A DNA stretch of 64,000 nt from Rhodocytophaga aerolata (GTDB lineage: Bacteria > Bacteroidota > Bacteroidia > Cytophagales > 172606-1), in assembly GCF_030503435.1 (NCBI RefSeq), contig NZ_JAUKPO010000013.1, forward strand, positions 124,001 to 188,000, in the 5' to 3' direction. The notes under the pieces are model-generated. The model did not search any database. It worked only from the letters and a program-made list of their open reading frames with translations, and had not been told where the DNA came from. The stretch's first letter is position 1; the number at the start of each line of letters is the position of its first letter. This document shows positions 1-8,998 of this stretch, piece by piece. Both the position numbers and the translations under genes were made by a program.

Positions 1-1
1 T

Positions 2-868
2 ACCGATTCAGAAAAACTACTGGAAAAAATTATGGCTGCTAAAGAAGCAACGGACATTGCGCCATTAATACATATAGAAAAGACAGAGGGCGTACTACCC
101 CAAAAAACAAGTCAAAAGCATCCAAGTGTATTTCCATTATGGGCTAGATATGCCGCTGTGGTCACAGGTGTATTGGTACTTGCTTTTGCCTTTTGGATCA
201 CAAGTAAAACAGATACCATCATGGAAAAAACAGCTTTTGGCGAAACGAAAACTGTTATACTTCCAGATGGATCTACGGTAATCTTAAACGGAAACTCTAG
301 TCTGCAGTATCAAACGGATTTTCATCTGGCGGAAATCAGAGAAGTCTGGCTGGATGGAGAGGCGTTTTTCTCCATCGCACACCTGCCAGAAAATCAAAAG
401 TTTATAGTAAATACTTCCGATAACTTTAATGTAGAAGTGCTAGGCACCACCTTTAATGTGCTGACAAGGGAGGAAAAAACAAAGGTTGTTTTAAACACCG
501 GTAAAATTAAACTGAATATCCGCCCGGATGAAAACACAGAAGAGCATCTGGTAATGAACCCTGGCGAGTTAGTGGAGTTTGATAACTTATCTACCACGTA
601 TATTAAACGCAAGGTAAATCCTGAAGCCCATTCTTCCTGGAAAAGCAAGAAAATGATTTTTGAAAATACAAGCCTCTCAGAAATCTTGTTGCTGCTGGAA
701 CATACCTATGGCCTTGAAGTAGAAGTTGCCGACACTAGCCTGCTGAGTCAAAAAGTAAACGGAACTATCCCTACTGAAAATGTGGAGGTGTTGCTGGAAG
801 GACTTACGCATGTGTTCAGCTTAAAAATTTCCAGAGATAATCAAAAAGTTATTATAGAAAACCAATAA
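2..868 (+). CDS. FecR-family anti-sigma factor (5' end outside window)
   Basis: This is an inner-membrane anti-sigma factor of the FecR type, which holds an ECF sigma factor until a SusC-type receptor signals. The reading frame is open to the left edge. The first ATG at 32 gives only 278 residues, whereas the family is normally about 320-400, so roughly 50 N-terminal residues (the cytoplasmic sigma-binding part) are probably outside. Counted from that ATG, a single membrane helix lies at residues 38-57. A FecR periplasmic domain follows at about 65-165 (the segment reading VILPDGSTVILN is typical), and a DUF4974-like C-terminal domain covers about 205-278. The STN-containing SusC gene starts 18 bases downstream, the expected partner. 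An ECF sigma gene is predicted just left of the window (inference). Confidence 0.93.
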   Translation, partial: TDSEKLLEKIMAAKEATDIAPLIHIEKTEGVLPQKTSQKHPSVFPLWARYAAVVTGVLVLAFAFWITSKTDTIMEKTAFGETKTVILPDGSTVILNGNSSLQYQTDFHLAEIREVWLDGEAFFSIAHLPENQKFIVNTSDNFNVEVLGTTFNVLTREEKTKVVLNTGKIKLNIRPDENTEEHLVMNPGELVEFDNLSTTYIKRKVNPEAHSSWKSKKMIFENTSLSEILLLLEHTYGLEVEVADTSLLSQKVNGTIPTENVEVLLEGLTHVFSLKISRDNQKVIIENQ

Positions 869-886
869 CCAACCGCAAACCCGAAT

Positions 887-3800
887 ATGATGCCTATGAA
901 AAGATTTTCCAAGTTACTGTACAGTCTAGGATGTTTACTGGGCTGTTTACATTTCTCTGCCGTAGCCCAAACGCTGGCATTTAATGCAGGAGGAGCCGGG
1001 CCTGTAAGAACACAAACTGCTGATCAGAACAGTACACTCAAATTTATCCTCAGTGAACTGGAATCTACTTACGGAGTTTCCTTTATTTATAAAAGTGAGT
1101 TAACAGATTTAAAAATCGAAGGGTATGAAAAATTAAAATTTACAAATGTTGAGGAAGCCTTAGTCAAATTTCTGAATCCTAATGGGTTGAAATTCAAGAA
1201 AGTCAGAGAAAATTTTTATGTGGTTACCCGCAACACGAACACCAAATACATCCGGAAAATTAGCAATCAGTTACAGGAATCTACCTCAGATGTTTCTGCA
1301 CCCACCAACCTGATGGTAGACCGGCTGGGCAGGCTGGGACTTACCTTGAGCAGTATAGCAGATGTAAATGTAAGTGGCCGGGTTACTTCTGAAACCAATG
1401 AAGGTTTACCAGGGGTGAATGTGACTGTAAAAGGGTCCACAAATGGTACCGTTACAGATGCCAACGGCAGCTACCGGTTAACTGTTCCGGAAAATGCTAC
1501 GCTCGTTTTTAGCTACATAGGCTATGTAACAGAAGAAGTAGCCATTGGAACACGGACCACTGTTGATGTAAAATTAGTGCCGGATATAAAATCTCTTTCG
1601 GAAGTGGTAGTGGTAGGCTATGGAACGCAGGAACGGGCAAAAGTAACTGGGGCTATCTCTTCTGTTTCTTCGGAAGAAATCAGTGCCTTGCCAGTCGCCA
1701 GTCTGGATGCTGCCTTACAAGGCCGCGCGGCTGGGGTTACCATTACTAACCGTGGCGCTCCGGGAACGAACCCCACTGTACGTATCAGAGGGGTAGGCAC
1801 GGTAGGGAATACCGATCCCTTATATGTAATAGATGGTGTGCCTGCCGGGGGGTTGAATGCGATTAATCCGAATGATATTGAATCTATTGAAGTTTTAAAA
1901 GATGCGGCCTCTGCTGCTATTTATGGTTCCAGAGCAGCAAATGGGGTAATCCTGGTAACCACTAAAAAAGGCACTAGAGGCAAAACAAAGATAACAGCAG
2001 ATGCCTACTATGGCGTACAGCAAGCCTGGAAGCTATTAGATCTGTTGAACCGCGACCAATATATTGCCTATGGTACCGATCTGTTACGAAATGCAAATGC
2101 TGCGCTGCCCGACCGCTTCTCTAACCTAGGAGAATTTGCCAATGTTGAGACAGACTGGCAAGATGAAATGTTCCGGACAGCACCCATACAAGATTATAAT
2201 ATTGGCATAAGTGGAGGTACTGATAATGCTTTGTTCAATATTTCAGGAGGCTACTTCAATCAGGAAGGGATTATGCTGGGAACCGATTTTCAGCGGGCAT
2301 CTTTCCGGGCAAATACAAGCTTTAAATTAGGTAGAGTAAGTGTGGGGCAAACATTAACGGTGGCTTTCACTGATCAGAATAATGAACCCTTTAGTGGTGG
2401 CAGATCGCAGCTGGAGCACATGATTAAAAGTGTGCCTTATATTCCGGTACGTGATGCAAGCCGGCCAGGTGGTTTCCGTGCCCCAGACCGGATAGATGGC
2501 TCAGATCCGGAAAACCCTGTATTGAATGCCACCTTACGTAAAAACCTCACACAGAACACTAAACTACTCGGTACTGCCTTTGCAGATGTGGATCTGTTTG
2601 CCGGGTTGAAATACCGTTTTCAGCTGGGGTTAGATATGAATTATAGTACCAACGAAACGTTTACTCCTAGTTTTAATGCTGGCGATTTTAGTGTTTCTCC
2701 GAATGCAACACTTGCTCAAACCAGAAATTCGTATGTTTCGCCCGTTATTACAAATCAGTTAAGTTTTAACAGAACGTTTGGAGCCCATACCATAGATGCC
2801 TTAGCCGTTATAGAAAGGCAAACTTCTGTATTTACTTCCTTAAACGCAGGCGGACAAAATGCCCTTACTAATGATATTACAATCGTAAATGCAAATGCAA
2901 CAACCCCTAATATTGGAGGTAGCAGATCTGAAACAGCCTTGCTTTCCTATATTGGCCGTATCAATTACGATTTTGGTGGCAAATATCTGTTAGGTGCTTC
3001 TATCCGCCGGGATGGTGCCTCCAGGTTTGCACCAGGTAAAAAATGGGGATGGTTCCCCTCTGTGTCTGCCGGTTGGCGCATCAGTCAGGAATCCTTTATG
3101 GATGCGGTCCCGGTTATTAGTGATCTGAAGCTACGGGCAAGTTATGGCTTAACAGGAAACTGGCAAATTGGAGATTACGGATATCTGAACACAGTTAATG
3201 GAAATTTCTTCTACAAGTTTGCCGGATCTTCTTTAGTGCCAGCCTATGCTGTAACGAACTTGGCAAGTACCAATATTCAATGGGAAAGCACAGCTATGAC
3301 CAACGTTGGCTTAGATATGGGATTCTTCGAAGACCGCTTAACAGCGAGCTTTGAATGGTTTAGCAATGAAACCCGCGACATGTTATTACCTGTGCCTATT
3401 CCTCCTTCTTTAGGATATGATGGGGCTCCTACCGAAAACGTAGGAAATGTGACCAACAAAGGGGTAGAGTTTATGGTAGGCTACCGCAAAAATGCAGGCG
3501 CATTTCAATGGTCAGTAAACGGTAACATTTCCTTCATTAAAAATGAATTTACCAACCTGGGTACAGGAAATACCATCTTCGGACCTGGGTTTGAAGGTGA
3601 TCCGGTAAGTTATACAGAAGTAGGCCAACCCATTGCGTATTTCTATGGATGGGTAGTAGATAAAATTTACCAGACACAAGAGGAAATAACCAACGATAAT
3701 GCCTTAGATGGTAATTCTACTACTCCTTATCAGAATAATGCTACCGCTCCTGGGGATATCCGCTTTGTAGACCTGAATAACGATGGTGTTATAAATGCGA

Positions 3801-4354
3801 GTGACCGTACCAACATTGGTCATTTTCTGCCTGATTTTTCTTATGGCATAAATGCAACAGCTAACTGGAAAAATTTTGATCTGACATTGTTTATACAAGG
3901 CGTTTCCGGTAATGAAATCTTAAATACTAACCTCTATGACCTGGAGGGCATGACCCGCTTGTTTAATTCTGGAACAGCCGTATTGAACCGCTGGACACCA
4001 ACGAACACCAACACAGATGTGCCCAGAGCCATAGCCAACGATCCGAACAGAAATTCAAGAATATCTTCCAGGTTTATTGAGGATGGTTCCTACCTGCGGC
4101 TGAAGAACTTGTCTGTTGGATATACACTTCCAGCGGATCTGTTGAAATCATGGGGTAATGGATTTATTTTAAACATCCGGGTATATGTTTCTACACAGAA
4201 TCTGCTAACCTTCACTGGCTACTCTGGCTGGGACCCTGAAGTAGGAGTACGTTCGGATATAACTGGCAATAATGTAACCCTATCTAATGGGGTGGATTAC
4301 GGCCAGTTCCCACAGGCAAGAACAATATTCGGTGGTATTCAAATTGGGTTTTAA
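887..4354 (+). CDS. SusC/RagA TonB-dependent receptor with STN signalling domain
   Basis: Outer-membrane TonB-dependent transporter of 1155 residues. A signal peptide ends near residue 27 (AVAQ). An STN (secretin/TonB short N-terminal) domain lies at about 45-115, then a carboxypeptidase-regulatory-like domain at about 160-230 (pattern GLPGVNVTVKGSTNGT). The SusC signature LSEVVVVGYGTQ is near 237, followed by the plug (about 245-370) and a long barrel ending in a terminal Phe. The STN domain is what contacts FecR in trans-envelope signalling, so with the upstream FecR gene this receptor probably controls its own operon. Start could be 887 or the ATG at 896; both keep the signal peptide. SusD follows after 32 bases. 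Substrate cannot be read from sequence. Confidence 0.96.
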   Translation: MMPMKRFSKLLYSLGCLLGCLHFSAVAQTLAFNAGGAGPVRTQTADQNSTLKFILSELESTYGVSFIYKSELTDLKIEGYEKLKFTNVEEALVKFLNPNGLKFKKVRENFYVVTRNTNTKYIRKISNQLQESTSDVSAPTNLMVDRLGRLGLTLSSIADVNVSGRVTSETNEGLPGVNVTVKGSTNGTVTDANGSYRLTVPENATLVFSYIGYVTEEVAIGTRTTVDVKLVPDIKSLSEVVVVGYGTQERAKVTGAISSVSSEEISALPVASLDAALQGRAAGVTITNRGAPGTNPTVRIRGVGTVGNTDPLYVIDGVPAGGLNAINPNDIESIEVLKDAASAAIYGSRAANGVILVTTKKGTRGKTKITADAYYGVQQAWKLLDLLNRDQYIAYGTDLLRNANAALPDRFSNLGEFANVETDWQDEMFRTAPIQDYNIGISGGTDNALFNISGGYFNQEGIMLGTDFQRASFRANTSFKLGRVSVGQTLTVAFTDQNNEPFSGGRSQLEHMIKSVPYIPVRDASRPGGFRAPDRIDGSDPENPVLNATLRKNLTQNTKLLGTAFADVDLFAGLKYRFQLGLDMNYSTNETFTPSFNAGDFSVSPNATLAQTRNSYVSPVITNQLSFNRTFGAHTIDALAVIERQTSVFTSLNAGGQNALTNDITIVNANATTPNIGGSRSETALLSYIGRINYDFGGKYLLGASIRRDGASRFAPGKKWGWFPSVSAGWRISQESFMDAVPVISDLKLRASYGLTGNWQIGDYGYLNTVNGNFFYKFAGSSLVPAYAVTNLASTNIQWESTAMTNVGLDMGFFEDRLTASFEWFSNETRDMLLPVPIPPSLGYDGAPTENVGNVTNKGVEFMVGYRKNAGAFQWSVNGNISFIKNEFTNLGTGNTIFGPGFEGDPVSYTEVGQPIAYFYGWVVDKIYQTQEEITNDNALDGNSTTPYQNNATAPGDIRFVDLNNDGVINASDRTNIGHFLPDFSYGINATANWKNFDLTLFIQGVSGNEILNTNLYDLEGMTRLFNSGTAVLNRWTPTNTNTDVPRAIANDPNRNSRISSRFIEDGSYLRLKNLSVGYTLPADLLKSWGNGFILNIRVYVSTQNLLTFTGYSGWDPEVGVRSDITGNNVTLSNGVDYGQFPQARTIFGGIQIGF

Positions 4355-4386
4355 TGATTCATAGGTAGCAATTAACATTACATACG

Positions 4387-5913
4387 ATGAAAAATAAACT
4401 GTTTATATTAACCATTGCCTCTGTTTTTGGGGTAGCTTCTTCCTGTAATGAGGATGATTTAGAGAAAAACACGAATCCAAACAACTTAACAACAGAGACT
4501 TTCTATAAAAATGAAGCACAAGCACTTTCAGCAGTAAATGCAGTGTACGCCGGGTTGCAGGCGAATAACCTGTATAACAGAGAGTACTTCTTTTTACACG
4601 ATCTGCTTTCAGACGATAACCAGTCGGGTGGTCCACAATTGGAAGCCCCCAGAGGCCAGATACTCAACCATGTATTTGATGCCTCAAATCCACTTGTTCT
4701 GGCAGTATGGCGTGGATTATACCGGATGATTCACCGGTCTAACCTGGTTATTGAAAATGTTCCAAAAGCTGACGATGTGCTGGTTCCGCCAGCCCTAAAA
4801 AACCGTATTGTAGGAGAAGCACGATTCTTGCGTGCATGGGCATATTTTGATTTGGTAAGCCTTTGGGGAAGAGTCCCTTTAATGACAGAGGTTGCTACGG
4901 CACCGGCAGATAACAAAGCCCGTTCCTCTTCAGAAGACGAAGTATATGCCGTTATTTTTGAGGATTTGACGTATGCAGCAGAAAATCTTCCCTTAAGATA
5001 TACCGGATCGGATATTGGCAGAGCTACTAAAGGAGCCGCACAAGCACTAGCCGCCCGAGCCCATATGTTCCGTGGTGAATATGCAGAAGCCAGACCCTTA
5101 TTAAATGAAGTAATTACCTCAGGAGTTTACAGCCTGATACCCAACTTCATCGAAAACTTCCGCGAAGAAAATGAGTTCAACAGCGAATCTTTATTTGAAG
5201 TGCAGTTTACCGAAGCTTTCGGTGATAGTGGCGGATGGAACGCAGATGGCAGTGGAATTGCTGAAATAACCTTCCGTGGTCAGGAGTATGGTCCGAATGC
5301 CTGGCGAAATGTAATACCCTCTAACAGTTTGGTGGCTGAATTCGAAACAGTTGCTAATGGGGCTACCAAAGATGATCCCCGCCGCGCAAGTTCGTTTTAC
5401 TTTATCGGCGACCAGTTTGCGAACGATACCAAAACCTTAACTACCACTGATGTTCAGGGAGATGTAACCAAGCCAAGCTGGAAAAAATACCAGATGATTT
5501 ACAAACGGGATACCGAAAATTCCAGGTCTGGTATAAACATGCGGGTCATCCGGTATGCAGACGTTCTTCTTATGATGGCAGAATGTGAAAATGAGTTAAC
5601 CGGGCCAGTTGCCGCATTACCCTATATTAATCAAGTAAGAGCCAGGGCTACCATGCCGCTTTACCCAACAGCCCAGTATCCAGCCAGTACAAAAGAAGAA
5701 ATGTTGCGGGCTATTGTGCATGAACGGAGGGTAGAGCTAGCCGGGGAGCAAATCCGCAACCGGGACATCCGCCGGTGGCGTAAACAAGGTAAACTTGCTG
5801 CCGAACCTATTGCTGGTTTTCAGAGTGGTAAACATGAGTTACTGCCCATCCCTTTAGAAGAGATAGATAATAATAGCTCATTGACTAATGCCGACCAGAA
5901 TCCAGGATACTAG
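4387..5913 (+). CDS. RagB/SusD-family substrate-binding lipoprotein
   Basis: Surface lipoprotein of 508 residues that caps the preceding SusC barrel and binds the substrate. The lipoprotein signal peptide ends with lipobox ASSC (Cys20). The SusD-like N-terminal domain and TPR-like helices follow (AVNAVYAGLQ, then ARFLRAWAYFDLV near residue 145). The family C-terminal region is recognisable from VIRYADVLLMMAE and ERRVELAGEQIRNRDIRRW, and the protein ends in NADQNPGY, the usual SusD ending. It is co-directional with SusC across a 32-base gap, and a clear terminator follows at 5928-5965, so the first operon is probably sigma/FecR-SusC-SusD. SusD-family membership is certain; ligand unknown. Confidence 0.96.
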   Translation: MKNKLFILTIASVFGVASSCNEDDLEKNTNPNNLTTETFYKNEAQALSAVNAVYAGLQANNLYNREYFFLHDLLSDDNQSGGPQLEAPRGQILNHVFDASNPLVLAVWRGLYRMIHRSNLVIENVPKADDVLVPPALKNRIVGEARFLRAWAYFDLVSLWGRVPLMTEVATAPADNKARSSSEDEVYAVIFEDLTYAAENLPLRYTGSDIGRATKGAAQALAARAHMFRGEYAEARPLLNEVITSGVYSLIPNFIENFREENEFNSESLFEVQFTEAFGDSGGWNADGSGIAEITFRGQEYGPNAWRNVIPSNSLVAEFETVANGATKDDPRRASSFYFIGDQFANDTKTLTTTDVQGDVTKPSWKKYQMIYKRDTENSRSGINMRVIRYADVLLMMAECENELTGPVAALPYINQVRARATMPLYPTAQYPASTKEEMLRAIVHERRVELAGEQIRNRDIRRWRKQGKLAAEPIAGFQSGKHELLPIPLEEIDNNSSLTNADQNPGY

Positions 5914-5927
5914 ATAAGTACCGTGGA

Positions 5928-5965
5928 AACAAAAGCTCTTTCTTGCAAAAGGGAGAGCTTTTGTT
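5928..5965 (+). terminator. Intrinsic terminator after first SusD
   Basis: A 12-bp perfect stem (5928-5939 with 5954-5965) has a 14-base loop, with T-rich sequence on the 3' arm. It lies 15 bases after the SusD stop and separates the first SusCD operon from the CRTAC1-like gene. Confidence 0.8.
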
Positions 5966-5995
5966 ATATAGTCAGACAACAGTAGATAATCCGGA

Positions 5996-8308
5996 ATGAA
6001 CATTTTCTCTTCATTTGTTATAGGAATTATTTGGAAGGTAGGGGTTACAGCAAGTATACTGTATTTGCTAGTGGGTACTTCCTGTCAAAAGTCTGACAAA
6101 CAGTTACCTATGGTAAAGTTGTTGGAGAAGGTTAGTAAAGAAAAGTTTTATGTTTCAGAAAATATATATGCAAGCAGTGTCAGAGTTGCGTATTATGATA
6201 GCCTGTGGCAACAAGCAGGTCCATCTGAGAAAAATAAGTATCTCTTCCAGAAAGCAGTAAATCTATTATATGGCGGCCAAACTACCCAGGCCATTCAATT
6301 GTTGGAAAACCTACTTGCCATTAAAAAACAGCATTACATAGTTGAAGGTTTACAAGCCTATGAGGAAGATCAGCTGGAAGAATTGACCGCTCTGGCCTAT
6401 TTGAGGTTGGGAGAGCAGGAAAACTGCATTCTGAATCATACGGCTGCCTCATGTATCATACCTATTCGTCCGGAAGGCTATCATCAGTTGCCACAGGGTT
6501 CCCAGCAAGCCATACATATTTATCAGCAATTACTCAAGCAAAACGGGTATGATCACAGCAGTCGATGGTTATTGAATGTAGCATATATGACGCTAGGGAA
6601 ATATCCTGGAGACGTACCATCCGAATGGTTAATTGATGAAAGTGCTTTTCGATCGGCCTATCCTTTACCTAGATTCAAAGATATTGCTCCTGACCTTGGG
6701 TTAGATGACAATCGCCTGGCGGGTGGAGCTATTACCGATGACTTTAACAACGACGGATTCATAGACCTGATGCTTACCAGTTGGGGGGCTAATCACCAGA
6801 TGAAGTTTTTTATCAACGTGGGTAATGGAACGTTTACGGAAAAAACAATTGAAGCAGGTCTGCAAGGAATCACCGGTGGATTAAATATGATTCAGGCTGA
6901 TTATAATAATGATAATTTTTTGGATGTGTTTATTTTACGGGGCGCCTGGCTTGAAAAATTAGGCGGCCATCCGAACTCACTTCTGCGTAACAATGGCAAT
7001 GGTACCTTTACAGATGTTACCTATGAAGCAGGTCTGCTTTCATTTCATCCCACACAAACCGCCGTATGGACAGATGTAAATCTGGATGGTTGGCTTGATC
7101 TTTTTATCGGGAACGAAAGCACAGCTTCAGACAATATTCATCCCTGCGAATTATTCATCAATCAGCAAAATGGCACATTTAAAGAGGTGGCTCAGCAGGC
7201 AAACATTACTGTCAGCAGGGCAGTAGGAGACATATATTATGTAAAAGGCGTAAGTGCTGCCGATTATAACAAAGATGGATGGCCGGATATCTATGTGTCA
7301 GCCTTAGATGACCGTAATAGAAATCTGTTATTCCGCAATAATGGGGTTGATAGAAATGGTATTCCCACCTTTACAGAAGTAGGAATAGATGCCGGGCTAG
7401 GGGAAACTATTTCCTCCTTTCCTACATGGTTCTGGGATTATAATAATGATGGATGGCCGGATATTTTTGCAGCAGGCTTCCGAAGGAGCAACCCCTGGGA
7501 ATCCATAACTGAAGATGTAGCGGCCGAATATTTAGGCTTACCCCATCAGGCAGAAACTGCCAGACTTTATCTGAATAGAAGAGACGGAACTTTTACAGAT
7601 GTAACCAAACAAGCAGGACTTAAAAAAATCACGTATGCGATGGGAGCCAATTTTGGAGATATGGATAACGATGGTTTTCTGGATATGTATTTAGCTACTG
7701 GCGAAGTTAATTTTGCATCCATCATACCAAACCGGGCTTTCCGTAACGAGCAGGGAACGATTTTTCAGGATGTAACAACCTCTGGTGGTTTTGGACATTT
7801 ACAAAAAGGGCATGGCGTATGCTTTGCCGACCTGGATAATGACGGAGATCAGGATATTTATGTTGTGATGGGAGGTGCGTATGAGGGGGATGGTTTTCAA
7901 AATGCCTTATTTCAAAATCCGGGAAATACCCACGGATGGATCACATTACAACTTGAAGGAAAAGAAGCGAACAGGGCAGCCATTGGAGCACAAATTAAAA
8001 TTACCGTCCTTGATAGTGCTGCAAATAGAAGAATAATATATAGTACTGTTAATTCCGGAGGCAGCTTTGGTGCTTCCAGTCTACAACAAGAAATAGGCCT
8101 GGGTAAAGTGAAATCAATTGAACAAGTGGAAATTACCTGGCCAGATACGAAGCAAACCACAACCTTATATACGCAACTAAGTCTTAACAAAAAATATAAA
8201 ATTATGCAGGGTGCCGCAAAACCTATACCAGTTAACATACCAGTAATCGAGTTTGATTCTTCTTTAAATGAGCATACTTCAACCCAAGCGCATTCCATCC
8301 ATAAATAA
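5996..8308 (+). CDS. CRTAC1-like lipoprotein: TPR-like N-terminus, FG-GAP/VCBS propeller, ASPIC/UnbV domain
   Basis: Predicted surface or periplasmic lipoprotein of 770 residues with lipobox VGTSC (Cys30). Residues about 50-215 look like TPR-type helices. At least seven repeats with the D-x-[ND]-x-D-G-x-x-D calcium-binding pattern follow (for example DDFNNDGFIDL and ADLDNDGDQDI), typical of an integrin-like beta-propeller. The ASPIC/UnbV domain is at about 655-740 (IGAQIKITV, GGSFGASS, VEITWPD). Such CRTAC1-like proteins are common beside SusCD genes in Bacteroidota, but their biochemical role is not established. A terminator lies before it, so it probably has its own promoter. Its domain kinship to the two FG-GAP proteins at 14348-19705 ties both halves of the locus together. 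Confidence 0.9.
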   Translation: MNIFSSFVIGIIWKVGVTASILYLLVGTSCQKSDKQLPMVKLLEKVSKEKFYVSENIYASSVRVAYYDSLWQQAGPSEKNKYLFQKAVNLLYGGQTTQAIQLLENLLAIKKQHYIVEGLQAYEEDQLEELTALAYLRLGEQENCILNHTAASCIIPIRPEGYHQLPQGSQQAIHIYQQLLKQNGYDHSSRWLLNVAYMTLGKYPGDVPSEWLIDESAFRSAYPLPRFKDIAPDLGLDDNRLAGGAITDDFNNDGFIDLMLTSWGANHQMKFFINVGNGTFTEKTIEAGLQGITGGLNMIQADYNNDNFLDVFILRGAWLEKLGGHPNSLLRNNGNGTFTDVTYEAGLLSFHPTQTAVWTDVNLDGWLDLFIGNESTASDNIHPCELFINQQNGTFKEVAQQANITVSRAVGDIYYVKGVSAADYNKDGWPDIYVSALDDRNRNLLFRNNGVDRNGIPTFTEVGIDAGLGETISSFPTWFWDYNNDGWPDIFAAGFRRSNPWESITEDVAAEYLGLPHQAETARLYLNRRDGTFTDVTKQAGLKKITYAMGANFGDMDNDGFLDMYLATGEVNFASIIPNRAFRNEQGTIFQDVTTSGGFGHLQKGHGVCFADLDNDGDQDIYVVMGGAYEGDGFQNALFQNPGNTHGWITLQLEGKEANRAAIGAQIKITVLDSAANRRIIYSTVNSGGSFGASSLQQEIGLGKVKSIEQVEITWPDTKQTTTLYTQLSLNKKYKIMQGAAKPIPVNIPVIEFDSSLNEHTSTQAHSIHK

Positions 8309-8561
8309 GCTTGCTGCCTAATATAGTTACCCTACACGGGCAAGGCGTACAAAGTAAGGCTCTGATAATTAGCATTACTTTATAAAATGAAAAATCATTT
8401 TTTATTTAAAAAAAAATAATAGAAAAAGGTTTACAGGATATTTCTTATAAATAATATTACTTGAGAGTGCAGATTTAAAATTATTTTGGATATTTTTGAT
8501 AACAAATAAAATATATAAAATAAATTGTATTTAAAGCCCAAGTTTTTTAACTTAGCAGGGT

Positions 8562-8569
8562 TATATTTG
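8562..8569 (+). promoter_or_regulatory. Candidate Bacteroidota -7 element
   Basis: TATATTTG matches the Bacteroidota primary-sigma -7 consensus TAnnTTTG. The expected -33 TTG about 19 bases upstream is replaced by a T-run at 8543-8548, so the match is partial. It would drive the small ORF at 8658 and/or the second SusC gene. Confidence 0.35.
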
Positions 8570-8657
8570 ATGCAAAGTGTTCCTAATATTTAGGATTCAA
8601 GTAATTAAAGAAACAGCAAAAAAAGGATACTGATTACTAAAATTTAAAAGGACTGAT

Positions 8658-8789
8658 ATGGTAAAAACTTTACTATCGCTTAAACACAGAAGTATTTCTG
8701 ATTCAACCACCCATGCAACTCCGGTAATAGACAATGCATTTGTCATACCTTTTACGAAAGCTTCCAATTTTCGGTCCAGCCACGCTTAA
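8658..8789 (+). CDS. Possible small peptide (43 residues) in the SusC leader
   Basis: An ATG ORF of 43 codons, preceded by AAAAGGA seven bases upstream and lying 89 bases after a TAnnTTTG element. The peptide is Ser/Thr/His-rich with a basic start (MVKTLLSLKHRSI) and no membrane helix. It resembles no family known to me. Length, an acceptable initiation region and isolated position in a long leader are the only support; it could be chance in AT-rich DNA. Confidence 0.25.
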   Translation: MVKTLLSLKHRSISDSTTHATPVIDNAFVIPFTKASNFRSSHA

Positions 8790-8998
8790 TTGTATTTAAA
8801 CATTTGATGTTCTTAAATCCACGCCAAAAGCAGAGGTGTATAGGTATTTAAATTGTACTTTACTAATAATTAATGTTACATAAATCGTAAATTTTATTCT
8901 AATTTTTAACCCTAAATTTTTAATATGAACAAAAAAATGTAAATGTAAAACGCTGTACACTAATTTATTACAACTATTTTAACCTTAAGTCAATTACT

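Larger units (their letters stand above)
8309..8998. other. 690-base AT-rich intergenic region before second SusC
   Basis: Holds a candidate promoter (8562-8569), a 43-codon ORF (8658-8789), and a 5-codon ATG ORF at 8925-8942 just before the SusC start. No strong hairpin with a T-run was seen after the CRTAC1-like gene. The length suggests a long 5' leader for the second SusC gene. Confidence 0.6.

Noticed and set aside
7912-8298. 128-codon - strand frame opposite the ASPIC domain
   Set aside because: Shadow of the CRTAC1-like gene, no recognisable domain.
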